This document shows, in pieces, positions 7,822-15,213 of a stretch of DNA of 25,225 bases (position 1 is its first letter; every line of letters begins with the position of its first letter). The notes under the pieces are model-generated. The model did no database searches and had not been told where the DNA came from. It saw only the letters and a list, made by a program, of their open reading frames with translations. Where the stretch lies: the NCBI GenBank assembly GCA_041688815.1, contig JBDNHK010000009.1, positions 1-25,225 on the forward strand, given 5' to 3'. Position numbers and translations under genes: made by a program. The stretch comes from Rhabdothermincola_A sp041688815 (GTDB lineage Bacteria > Actinomycetota > Acidimicrobiia > Acidimicrobiales > Acidimicrobilacustridaceae).

Positions 7822-8500
7822 CGCGCCGCTCGCCCACGTAGAGCCCCTCGGCCACGACGGTCACCTCACCGTCGACCAGCACCTCGCCGGAGGCGAAGCT
7901 CTTGCGGCCCTCGTGACGGTCGTAGCGAGCCACGATCTCGACGGGCACATCGATGGGCGTTGCCCCCAGGAACGACACCGTGAGCGCCACGGTCAGGCCC
8001 GACGCGCCCGACGCCGTGACGGCATGGCCGAGCACCTCGTCGAGGGCGAGGGCCAGCACCCCGCCGTGCACCCGGCCCGGCGATCCGGCGTGGGCCGCGG
8101 TGAACGTGCACCGAGCGCGCACGATCGCCGGTACGGGCTCGGCCCCGGCCGGGGGCTCGGTCGGCCGCTCGATCCACTCCAGCGGCGGTGCCTGCGGGTT
8201 GAGCCGGCCGGACCCCGCCTGGAGGAGGCTCTCGACGCGCCCGTCCGGGTGACGGACGAGGCGAATGGCGCCGTCTCGTGTCGTCGACGAGAGCGACTCG
8301 GTGACGCGTGCGACCGCGTCGGCCGCCGATGCCAGCCCGGCGTCGTCGATTGCGGTGGTGGCGACGGCCGCCACCAGGGCGCGGGTCCGGGCCACCAGAT
8401 CGAGCGCCGCCGCGGAGACCGTGTCCGGGCCGGGCAACGAGGCGCCCAGTTGCTCGGCCAACCGGGCCGCCGACACCGGGACGCCGGGTTCGGAATTCAC
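7814..8500 (-). CDS. PaaI-like hotdog-fold thioesterase
   Basis: The C-terminal half of this 228-residue protein is a hotdog domain with 'GRVHGGVLALALDEVLG' at 142-158. The HGG (145-147) and the downstream Asp154 mark the acyl-CoA-binding helix of the PaaI/YiiD-like thioesterase group. The roughly 120-residue N-terminal part is helical and Ala-rich and may be a second, degenerate hotdog or a dimerisation region. The GTG start is coupled to the sulfotransferase stop (GTGA, 8497-8500) and the gene overlaps the SDR gene. It likely hydrolyses an acyl-CoA thioester in the cytoplasm; the acyl chain is unknown. Confidence 0.82.
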   Translation of the reverse strand: MNSEPGVPVSAARLAEQLGASLPGPDTVSAAALDLVARTRALVAAVATTAIDDAGLASAADAVARVTESLSSTTRDGAIRLVRHPDGRVESLLQAGSGRLNPQAPPLEWIERPTEPPAGAEPVPAIVRARCTFTAAHAGSPGRVHGGVLALALDEVLGHAVTASGASGLTVALTVSFLGATPIDVPVEIVARYDRHEGRKSFASGEVLVDGEVTVVAEGLYVGERRDG

Positions 8501-9765
8501 GCCGTCACCTCCTCGCGTACCCCGAACGCCTGACGGTACCGGGCAAAGCGGGCCCGCTCGACATCGGGGTCGAGCCCGAGATCGGCGAAGTCGTAGTCGT
8601 GCGCGCCCTTGGCCCCCTTGGGTCGGGCTTGCAGGTGCGCCGACATGGCCCGTTCGGCGTCCGGGGTCAGCTCCATGCCCAGGCCGGCGTACACGGCCTG
8701 CACCGCGGCCATCGGGTCGGTGACGAACTCCTGGTAGCGGCCGTGGTGCACACGGGTCGGGTCGAGGGCGCCGGCCTCGGTGGCCGTCACCAGACCGTCG
8801 AGGTCACGCAGATACAGCTGCTCGTGGTACCGACCGATCTCGGCCACGTCGACCCGGTCGCTGTGAGCCCAGCGCAGGGTGGCCACGAGGCTCGTCACCG
8901 AACCCAGCAAAGTGAGGGGGTCACGATGGGTGACGACGAGCCGGGCATCGGGGTACACCGACAACAAGGTGGGCAGGGCGTGGAGGTGCACCGGCGACTT
9001 CAGCAGCCACCGCACCCCGGAGTACCGACGCTGAAGCACCTGGAGCACGAGCCGGTGCATCTCGTAGGCCGGCCGCATGTCGCTGGTCGTCAGGTGAGCG
9101 ACGTAGCTCGGCACGTGGTAGCGGGCCGTGAACTCCTCGGACAGGAAGGCGAACGACATGGCCGACAGGCACTCCTTGGGCATGCGGCCGTGGTACTCGT
9201 GCACGGCGTCGAGGCCCGACACCACTGTCGCCATCATCCGCAGCTCGCGGTCGGCCAGATCGAGACGGGCCCCGTCGGGGAACCGATCAGCCCGAGGTGG
9301 CGGCACCGGTCGCAGGAACTCCCAACCTTCGGGCGCTCGCAACGCCGGATCACAGGCCAGCGTGCCGTAGAGAATGGTGGTCCCGGTCCGCGGCGCCCCG
9401 GTGACCACGAGAGGCGCGCGGATCTCCTCGTCACGCACGCCAGGGTCGGCCTGCACGTAGGCCGCGAGCTGGAACCGGACCTCGAGCAGGCGCACCAGGA
9501 ACCGTCGGGTCATCCAGCGTCCGATGAGGGTGAGCTCGGCTTCCTCGTCGAGGGCGCGCAGCACGACGTCGAGCGAGTCCACGAACGACTCGTCGCCGTC
9601 GATGGCGCCGACCCCGGCACCGTCGTCGAGGCCCAGACCGGCCCGGGCCTCGGCGAGAAGGGCATCGCGACCGAGCGGCAGCCGGGCCACCTCGGCGATG
9701 GGCACCACCTCACCCCGATTGATCGCCTGCACCCACTCGGGCCGGGGCTCTGGCGGCCCGGTCAC
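8497..9765 (-). CDS. PAPS-dependent sulfotransferase family protein
   Basis: The 422-residue product has the 5'-phosphosulfate loop 'GAPRTGTT' at 123-130 and 'WLLKSPVHL' at 253-261. The 3'-phosphate-binding stretch 'ARLVVTHRDPLTLLGS' spans about 274-289. This is the long actinobacterial sulfotransferase type, which transfers sulfate from PAPS to hydroxyls of lipids, glycans or small molecules. A preceding helical region of about 110 residues is typical of this type. The GTG start at 9765 comes 52 bases after the stop of a lipoprotein-like remnant. It is coupled to the thioesterase by a GTGA overlap, so sulfation, thioester hydrolysis and a redox step may belong to one route. No signal peptide is seen. 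The substrate is not deducible. Confidence 0.88.
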   Translation of the reverse strand: MTGPPEPRPEWVQAINRGEVVPIAEVARLPLGRDALLAEARAGLGLDDGAGVGAIDGDESFVDSLDVVLRALDEEAELTLIGRWMTRRFLVRLLEVRFQLAAYVQADPGVRDEEIRAPLVVTGAPRTGTTILYGTLACDPALRAPEGWEFLRPVPPPRADRFPDGARLDLADRELRMMATVVSGLDAVHEYHGRMPKECLSAMSFAFLSEEFTARYHVPSYVAHLTTSDMRPAYEMHRLVLQVLQRRYSGVRWLLKSPVHLHALPTLLSVYPDARLVVTHRDPLTLLGSVTSLVATLRWAHSDRVDVAEIGRYHEQLYLRDLDGLVTATEAGALDPTRVHHGRYQEFVTDPMAAVQAVYAGLGMELTPDAERAMSAHLQARPKGAKGAHDYDFADLGLDPDVERARFARYRQAFGVREEVTA

Positions 9766-9817
9766 TCTCGGTTCCCCACCACCGAAACGCTACTTCGCGA
9801 GCACCGCACTCCTGGCC

Positions 9818-10043
9818 CTAACTGCCGACGATGACCGGAGCCAGTTCGTCGGCGATCATCGTCTGAGCGGCCGGCTCGAACGGGTTGCCCGTGGGTACCG
9901 ACGGCGAGACGAAGGCCACTCCGGTGGACCGGGCTCACCGATGCCGAACCAGATCGTCGCCACGGTCGGAAGCAGGCCGCGGCCACCAGCGCCAGCGCCA
10001 GCGCCACGACCGACACGAGGACGACGCGACGGCAGGCGCTCAC
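9818..10043 (-). pseudogene. frameshifted small lipoprotein-like remnant
   Basis: A GTG at 10043 overlaps the stop of the ABC gene (GTGA) and starts a convincing signal peptide ending in a lipobox-like 'LVAAAC'. In that frame the sequence soon turns into Arg/Ser/Gly-rich text with low GC at third positions, typical of an out-of-frame read. Another frame gives protein-like text ('GVAFVSPSVPTGNPFEP', ending 'ELAPVIVGS') with high third-position GC and a TAG at 9818-9820. At least one frameshift near 9920-9980 is implied. The uninterrupted 93-residue reading of the first frame ends at 9762 in a GTGA overlap with the sulfotransferase, which I regard as coincidental. Probably a lost accessory subunit of the adjacent ABC locus. 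Confidence 0.5.
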
Positions 10044-11413
10044 ACGGACCCCATCGCTTCCCGAGCAGGCAACCGGGCCGCCTTCGCCGCCGGCAGGATG
10101 CCGGCCACCACCGCCAACACGGTGGACCCGATGGCCACGGCCAGCATCCTGCCGGCGGGAACGGCCACAGGCACCGCCTGGAAACCTTGCTCGATCAAAT
10201 ACCGGTTCACCACGATGCCCACGATGACGGCGATCAGGTATCCGAGGGCCACTCCGAGGACACCACCGATGAGGCCGAGCGCGCCCGACTCGACGAGGAA
10301 GACCCGACGGATGTCGCGGTCGGTGGCCCCCACGGCCTTGAGCACCCCGATCTCCCGACGACGTTCGCGCACGGCGGCGAGGGACGCATTGGCGATGCCG
10401 ATGGCGGCGACACCGAGGGCGATGACACCCACAGAGGTGAGGACGATCTCCACCACGTTGAGGTAACGGTCGACGGACGCGATGAGGTTCTCGGGAGCCG
10501 ATGTCGAGTAGCCGATCGCCGTGACCGCCACCCGGACGGCTCCCACGTCGTCGATGCGGTCGGCCACCCCGAAGGCGCCTGCGAACGGCGTCACCGTCGG
10601 CACGTCGAGATCTCCTTCGCCGATCCCGTCACCGGCAACAGGCGCGGCGACCCACTGACGGGAGGCGGCCACGAGCTCACGGGGCGCCAGGATCTGACCC
10701 TGCCCGGCGTCCTGAGCCACCACGCCCACCACCGTCGCCCGGGTCCAGCGCACCACGGTGCGCACGTCGTTGCCGACCCGCAACGGGCGTTCGGTTCCGA
10801 GGCTCAGGGAGGTGCCGACCACCTGGTCCCCCTCGGTGCGCCCGTACCCCAACCGCTGGAGGAAGGCCTCGTCGAGGTTGCCGGTCGGTTCGTCGGCCAG
10901 CAGCAGATCGGGCTCGTTGCAAAGGGCCCGGGCGATGGCCACCCGTTGGCGCTCACCTCCGCTCAGCTGCTGGGGCCGATGGGTGGCCCTCGACGCCAAC
11001 CCGACCCGGTCGAGCAACTCCAGGGCGCGGGTCCGAGCATCGGCCCGGCTGGTGCCGGCCAGGAGCCGGGCCACGGACACGTTCTCGGCGGCGGTGAGGG
11101 TGTCGAGCAGACCGAAGTGCTGGAAGACGAACCCGACCGTCGACAGGCGGTAGCCGGCCAACTCGTCACGCGACAGCGTTCCCAGGGACCGGCCTCCCAC
11201 CCGCAGTTCCCCGCTCTGAGCCGGCTCCAGGCCGCCGAGCAGGGACAGCAGGGTGGACTTCCCCGCTCCCGAGGAGCCCACGATCGACACGAACGACCCG
11301 GCCTCCACCCGCATCGACAGCGCGTCGAGCACCACCAGGTCTCCCTCGTCGGAGGCGAAGGCGTGGGTGACGTCGCTGACCTGGATGTCGACACCACCGG
11401 GCATGCTCGGCAT
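10040..11413 (-). pseudogene. in-frame fusion of a truncated LolD/MacB-type ABC ATPase and the back part of a MacB-type permease
   Basis: The open frame encodes 457 residues. The first 181 are a normal ATPase start: Walker A 'GSSGAGKST' (46-54), signature 'LSGGE' (150-154), Walker B 'LLLADEP' (170-176) and D-loop 'NLD' (179-181). Directly after it the sequence becomes the extracytoplasmic and C-terminal part of an FtsX/MacB permease, with helices near 320-345, 370-405 and 425-445 and the family segment 'RRREIGVLKAVGA' at 351-363. The ATPase H-loop and the permease's first helix are missing, as expected from an in-frame deletion near nt 10870. It should not be a working transporter. Starts at 11413 or 11404 are possible. 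An assembly collapse is the alternative. Confidence 0.72.
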
Positions 11414-11466
11414 CCTCGCAGCGGTCTCACACACTCGTGAATCGCCAGAGCCGACGGGGGCGGACC

Positions 11467-11480
11467 TATAGCGTCGCCGT
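11467..11480 (+). promoter_or_regulatory. candidate -10 for leaderless transcription of the membrane-protein gene
   Basis: TATAGC at 11467-11472 stands 8 nt before the ATG at 11481, a spacing at which the A of the start codon would be the first transcribed base. No Shine-Dalgarno precedes the ATG. No convincing -35 is seen, so this is tentative. Confidence 0.35.
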
Positions 11481-12290
11481 ATGACGACTGCCGGTGCCCA
11501 GCACGCGAAGGCCCGCACTCTCCTCGACCAGGTCATGGCGAACCCGCTGATCGGCCTCTCGCCGTGGATCCTCTATTCGTTGGTGGAGAGGGAGAACCGC
11601 CTCGAGCTCTCGGCAGCCCTGGCCCTGGGGCTGGCCGTCGTCATCCTGTCGCTCAACTGGATGCGGGGGGGCACCCCCAAGATCCTCGAGTACTCCGACG
11701 TCGTGTACTTCGCTGGTCTGGCCGTGTTCGTCGCCTTCGCTTCCGACTCGACCCGCACGTGGCTCGAGCTGTGGGGTGGTGAGGTCGCCAACATCGCCGT
11801 GCTCGTGATCGTGCTCGGCTCGATCCTGATCAGGGTGCCGTTCACCATCCAGTACGCCCGCAGCAACAGACCCGAGGAGTTCTGGCACACCCCCGAGTTC
11901 CTCAGGGTCAACTACCTGATCTCGTGGGTGTGGGCCCTGGCCTTCGCCATCGAGGCGGCGTCGGGCCTGTTCGGCGATGCCGTGCTCGACAACTCCGACA
12001 ACCTCTGGACGGGATGGATCCTGCAGACGCTCCCCCTGATCCTCGCCGCCCAGTTCACCATCTGGTACCCGAATCGCCTGGAGGCGCTCCGGGACGGCCG
12101 GATCGACACCGCCCCGACCATTCGCGACCTCCTCGGCACCATGACCCCCTGGATCACAGTGGTGGGCATCATCTCGCTCTCGGCCAGCATCGCTCCGGCC
12201 TGGGTGGGCATCGCCCTCATCGCAGCCGGCATCGTGGCCACCAAGACCGCCACTGCCCGACCCCGCGAAGAGCCGGCCCGGACCGGTTGA
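11481..12290 (+). CDS. uncharacterised polytopic membrane protein
   Basis: I do not recognise this 269-residue protein. Hydrophobic segments lie at about 22-35, 43-60, 72-88, 103-118, 142-160, 178-196 and 220-254 (possibly two helices), giving seven or eight membrane spans. Conserved-looking polar spots inside or next to helices include 'NPLIGLSPWILYSL' (21-34), 'LNWMRGGTPKILEYSD' (58-73) and 'WYPNRLEALRDG' (195-206). A short charged tail follows. There is no known transporter motif. It is transcribed away from the broken ABC locus and converges on the secreted coiled-coil gene, with a perfect inverted repeat between them. The text has good codon bias, so the gene is probably real. Confidence 0.78.
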   Translation: MTTAGAQHAKARTLLDQVMANPLIGLSPWILYSLVERENRLELSAALALGLAVVILSLNWMRGGTPKILEYSDVVYFAGLAVFVAFASDSTRTWLELWGGEVANIAVLVIVLGSILIRVPFTIQYARSNRPEEFWHTPEFLRVNYLISWVWALAFAIEAASGLFGDAVLDNSDNLWTGWILQTLPLILAAQFTIWYPNRLEALRDGRIDTAPTIRDLLGTMTPWITVVGIISLSASIAPAWVGIALIAAGIVATKTATARPREEPARTG

Positions 12291-12504
12291 CCGCGGACGG
12301 TCGAGCCGCCTGTCATCGACATGACTTCGAAGCGAAGGTTGAGCGGGTACTGGATGAACGACCGTAGAGAGGACGCCTGGCGGCCCGGATGGAGATCCGG
12401 ACGCCGGACGGCACGCTCGTGGGCATGCCGGTCGGCATCCAGGCGGGCGCCTCGACCTGACCCCATTCCCGATGCGGTGCTCGTGACGGGCCGGACCCGG
12501 ACGC

Positions 12505-12536
12505 GACCAGACCCCGCCGGGAGGCAAGGTCTGGTC
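12505..12536. terminator. inverted repeat between convergent genes, probable bidirectional terminator
   Basis: GACCAGACC (12505-12513) and GGTCTGGTC (12528-12536) form a perfect 9-bp stem with a 14-nt loop. It lies between the stop of the membrane-protein gene (12290) and the stop of the convergent secreted-protein gene (12566). No T-tract follows on either strand. The rest of 12291-12565 shows no gene I can support. Confidence 0.5.
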
Positions 12537-12565
12537 ATCAGCTCGAAGGGACCGCTGATTCACAC

Positions 12566-12925
12566 TCAGGCGGCGGGGCACTTCTCGGCCAGCAGAGAGC
12601 CGAGCTTCTCGATGCGGGCCTCGACCTGGGGCAGACGCTCGTTGGCCCTGTCGATCCGAGTGGTCAGGAAGTCGGCCGCCTTGGTCCGGCCCGCGGCCGC
12701 CAGCTCGTCGCGCTTGGTGGTGGCCTGAGCCACCCGACCCTCGGCGTTGGCGACCTTGGTCTCCATCTCGTCGAGGCGAGCCTCGGCCTTGGCGCAGCTC
12801 ACGGTCACCGTGAACGAGGGACCGGAATCAGCGGGCGGGGCGCTCTGGGCGCTGGCCATGCTGGCGCCGCCAAGGGCGATGATCCCGGCGAGTGACACTG
12901 CGGCGATGGTCTTGGTGAACTTCAT
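12566..12925 (-). CDS. secreted small coiled-coil protein
   Basis: The 119-residue product begins 'MKFTKTIAAVSLAGII' and has a Sec signal peptide ending about residue 27 ('ASMASAQ'). The mature part is a charged helix: 'ARLDEMETKVANAEGRV' through 'RIEKLGSLLAEKC' shows heptad-like spacing, and a Cys lies near each end ('SCAKAE' and 'EKCPAA'), possibly disulphide-linked. The start is fixed by AGGAGG (plus-strand CCTCCT, 12932-12937), 6 bases upstream. A much longer in-frame reading from 13060 is rejected because the signal peptide would be internal. It is divergent from an OmpR/HisKA pair, so it may be that system's target or ligand; this is inference. The function is unknown. Confidence 0.83.
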   Translation of the reverse strand: MKFTKTIAAVSLAGIIALGGASMASAQSAPPADSGPSFTVTVSCAKAEARLDEMETKVANAEGRVAQATTKRDELAAAGRTKAADFLTTRIDRANERLPQVEARIEKLGSLLAEKCPAA

Positions 12926-12947
12926 GAAAGCCTCCTGGAGAGCTGGT

Positions 12948-12979
12948 GGGGGGGTGATGGACACACCATCGACCCCCCC
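12948..12979 (-). promoter_or_regulatory. strong near-perfect hairpin/operator upstream of the secreted-protein gene
   Basis: GGGGGGGTGATGG (12948-12960) and CCATCGACCCCCCC (12966-12979) pair over 13 positions with one bulged base and a 5-nt loop. On the minus strand it sits 23 bases before the ATG and just upstream of the ribosome-binding site, so it would be in the 5' leader if transcription starts beyond it. It could be a regulatory leader structure or a binding site for the divergently encoded response regulator. Confidence 0.5.
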
Positions 12980-13089
12980 GCTGACACCACCCTGAACGAC
13001 CCTGCCTGCTCGTCCGCCCCCGGGCGGGCCGCACCGGGGATACTCCACGGGAGGTTGCACTGTCGTTTCAACCAGAAGGCATGCCGACG

Positions 13090-13758
13090 ATGCGGATACT
13101 GGTGGTCGAAGACGAAGCAGGAGTGGCCCTCGGCGTGCAGCGCGCCCTCGAGGACGAGGGACTCGCGGTCGACGTGGCCACCGACGGTCACGACGGTTGG
13201 GTGATGGCCCAGTCAGGCGCCTACGACCTCTTCGTGCTCGACATCATGCTGCCGACCATGAACGGCTACAAGATCTGCGCGGCGCTGCGCGACGCGGGGA
13301 TCTGGACGCCGATCCTCATGCTCACGGCCAAGGCCGGCGAGTACGACATCGCCGAGGGCCTCGAGACCGGAGCCGACGACTACCTCACGAAGCCCTTCTC
13401 GATGATCGTCCTGGTGGCCCGGGTCAAGGCTCTGCTGCGCCGGCCACGATCCGACGGGGCTGCTCCCTTCACGCTGGGCGACCTGCGTCTCGACCCGGCC
13501 ACCCACCGGTGTTGGCGGGGCCACGACGAGATCGAACTGACCGCGCGCGAGATGGACGTGCTCACGTATCTGCTGTCGCGGGGCGGTGACACGGTGTCGA
13601 AGACCCAGCTCATCGACAACGTGTGGGGGGAGGACTTCACCGGCGACCCCAACATCGTCGAGGTCTACGTCGGTCGCCTGCGCCGCAAGCTGCACAGGGA
13701 GGCCGAGCCCGAGATCATCGAGACCGTCCGGGGCGTCGGCTACCGGATCCGCTCGTGA
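13090..13758 (+). CDS. OmpR/PhoB-family response regulator
   Basis: The 222-residue protein has a receiver domain with acidic pocket 'VVEDEA' (5-10), phospho-acceptor Asp51 in 'VLDIMLP', the conserved Thr in 'MLTAKA' and Lys in 'TKPFS'. A winged-helix DNA-binding domain follows ('ELTAREMDVLTYLLSRGGD', 'VYVGRLRRKL', 'TVRGVGYRI'). I chose ATG 13090 over ATG 13081 because AGAAGG (13074-13079) is 10 bases from the former and only one base from the latter. The stop overlaps the kinase start (GTGA, 13755-13758). Divergent from the secreted coiled-coil gene, it probably acts on the shared 164-bp intergenic region. Confidence 0.93.
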   Translation: MRILVVEDEAGVALGVQRALEDEGLAVDVATDGHDGWVMAQSGAYDLFVLDIMLPTMNGYKICAALRDAGIWTPILMLTAKAGEYDIAEGLETGADDYLTKPFSMIVLVARVKALLRRPRSDGAAPFTLGDLRLDPATHRCWRGHDEIELTAREMDVLTYLLSRGGDTVSKTQLIDNVWGEDFTGDPNIVEVYVGRLRRKLHREAEPEIIETVRGVGYRIRS

Positions 13759-15191
13759 CCACCCCGGGGTTCCCTCCGCTTCCCCCTGTCCCACCGACCA
13801 TCGCTACGGCCCGACCCCCGCGGTCGAGACTCCACATCCGCACCCGCATCACCCTTGTCGCCACTGTCGCGGTCGGGCTGGTACTGGTGTTGACTGCCGT
13901 CGGCCTCGTGGCCGTGATGCGCATCGGCCTCGTCCGAGAGCTCGACCGTCGGCTGGCGGCCGAGTCCGAGATCCTCGAAGTCACCACTGCCCGTCGAGCG
14001 CTCCCCGAGCTCGCCCGCCGCCCGGACCTGATCGTTCAGGTCGTCTCGGCCGAAGGCCGGGTGGACGCCAGCTCGTCGGGGGCCGACCCCACCGGTGAGC
14101 GCTCCATCGCCGGCCAACCACTCCCCTGGAGCTCCACCAGCGGCGCCCGCACACTCTCGATCGAAGACCCCGATCTGGGCGAGATCAGGGTGAGGGCCAC
14201 GCCGCTCGGAGACCAGGGCCGGTGGTTGGTGGTCGCCCGCTCCGAAGCGCAACTCCAGCAGTCGATCCGCGCCGTTCGGGGCGCGTTGCTCGTCCTGGTC
14301 CCGCTGATCACCGGTGTCCTCGCCCTGGTGGTCTGGCTCGGCGTGGGTCGGGCGCTGCGACCCATCGAAGCGATGCGTTCGACGGTCAGTGGGATCAGCG
14401 ATCGCGACCTGACCCGCCGCGTGCCCGAGCCGGGTACGGGCGACGAGGTCGATCGGCTGGCGGTGACCATGAACGACATGCTCGCCCGCCTCGATGCCGC
14501 GTCGCAGCGGGAACGCCAACTCGTCGCCGACGCCAGCCACGAGTTGCGCAGCCCGCTGGCTTCGGTGCGGGCTCTCGTCGAGACCCGCTCGCTCGCCGGC
14601 GACGACATCGAGGCTCACGACGCCGCGACCATGGCCGCCATACTCCGTCTTCAGGCACTGGTCGAGCAGCTCCTGGAGCTGGCCTCGCAGGATTCGACCG
14701 CAGGCGGCACCACCAGCACTGTCGACCTCGACGATCTCGTGCTCGGGCAGGCCGACCTGTTGCGCCGCACGATCGACCTCGCCATCGACACCTCCGACGT
14801 GTCCGGGGGACAGGTGACCGGAAGCCCCGATGCCCTCCGGCGACTCGTCGAGAACCTGGCCTCGAACGCCGTGCGCCACGCCCGCACCACCATGCGCTTC
14901 GCCGTCCGTGAGGCCGGCGGTTTCGTGGAGCTCGTGGTCGGCGACGACGGACCGGGCATCGCCCCCGCCGACCGGGCGCGCGTGTTCGAGCGCTTCACCC
15001 GTCTCGACGAGGCCCGCACCGTCGACGAGGCCGGGGCCGGGCTGGGCCTGGCCATCGTGGCCGGCATCGTCGACCGTCACCACGGCACGGTGATGGTCGG
15101 GACCGATCCGGTACTGGGTGGTGCCGAGTTCGTGGTCCGCCTACCGGTCGGGGCGGTTGGTCCGGCCGGCCAGATCGGCCCCACGGTCTGA
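13755..15191 (+). CDS. sensor histidine kinase (HisKA / HATPase_c)
   Basis: The 478-residue kinase has two membrane helices (about 31-55 and 177-198) flanking an extracytoplasmic domain of about 120 residues that resembles no sensor I can name. A HAMP linker follows ('RALRPIEAMRSTV' to 'DEVDRLAVTMNDML', about 199-245). The HisKA box is 'DASHELRSPL' with phospho-accepting His262. The ATPase core shows the N box 'LVENLASNAVRHA', G1 'DDGPGI' and G2 'GAGLGLAI'. The GTG start is coupled to the response regulator. The signal is unknown; the extracytoplasmic domain and the neighbouring secreted protein make an envelope cue plausible. All catalytic boxes are intact. Confidence 0.93.
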   Translation: MTTPGFPPLPPVPPTIATARPPRSRLHIRTRITLVATVAVGLVLVLTAVGLVAVMRIGLVRELDRRLAAESEILEVTTARRALPELARRPDLIVQVVSAEGRVDASSSGADPTGERSIAGQPLPWSSTSGARTLSIEDPDLGEIRVRATPLGDQGRWLVVARSEAQLQQSIRAVRGALLVLVPLITGVLALVVWLGVGRALRPIEAMRSTVSGISDRDLTRRVPEPGTGDEVDRLAVTMNDMLARLDAASQRERQLVADASHELRSPLASVRALVETRSLAGDDIEAHDAATMAAILRLQALVEQLLELASQDSTAGGTTSTVDLDDLVLGQADLLRRTIDLAIDTSDVSGGQVTGSPDALRRLVENLASNAVRHARTTMRFAVREAGGFVELVVGDDGPGIAPADRARVFERFTRLDEARTVDEAGAGLGLAIVAGIVDRHHGTVMVGTDPVLGGAEFVVRLPVGAVGPAGQIGPTV

Positions 15192-15213
15192 ACCGCAAAG
15201 GCCGCTCAGACCG
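15184..15213. terminator. bidirectional terminator hairpin containing both stop codons
   Basis: CGGTCTGA (15184-15191) and TCAGACCG (15206-15213) form a perfect 8-bp stem with a 14-nt loop. The stem contains the kinase TGA (15189-15191) on one side and the convergent gene's stop (15206-15208) on the other, so both genes end inside the hairpin. There is no long T-tract. Confidence 0.6.

Noticed and set aside
8308..9834. Long plus-strand reading of 508 codons opposite the sulfotransferase gene
   Set aside because: It is a high-GC antisense shadow rich in Arg/Gly/Pro/His; the minus-strand gene has clear motifs.
12926..13060. N-terminal extension of the secreted protein from 13060
   Set aside because: It would bury the signal peptide and ignore the AGGAGG site directly before ATG 12925; the extension overlaps the hairpin.
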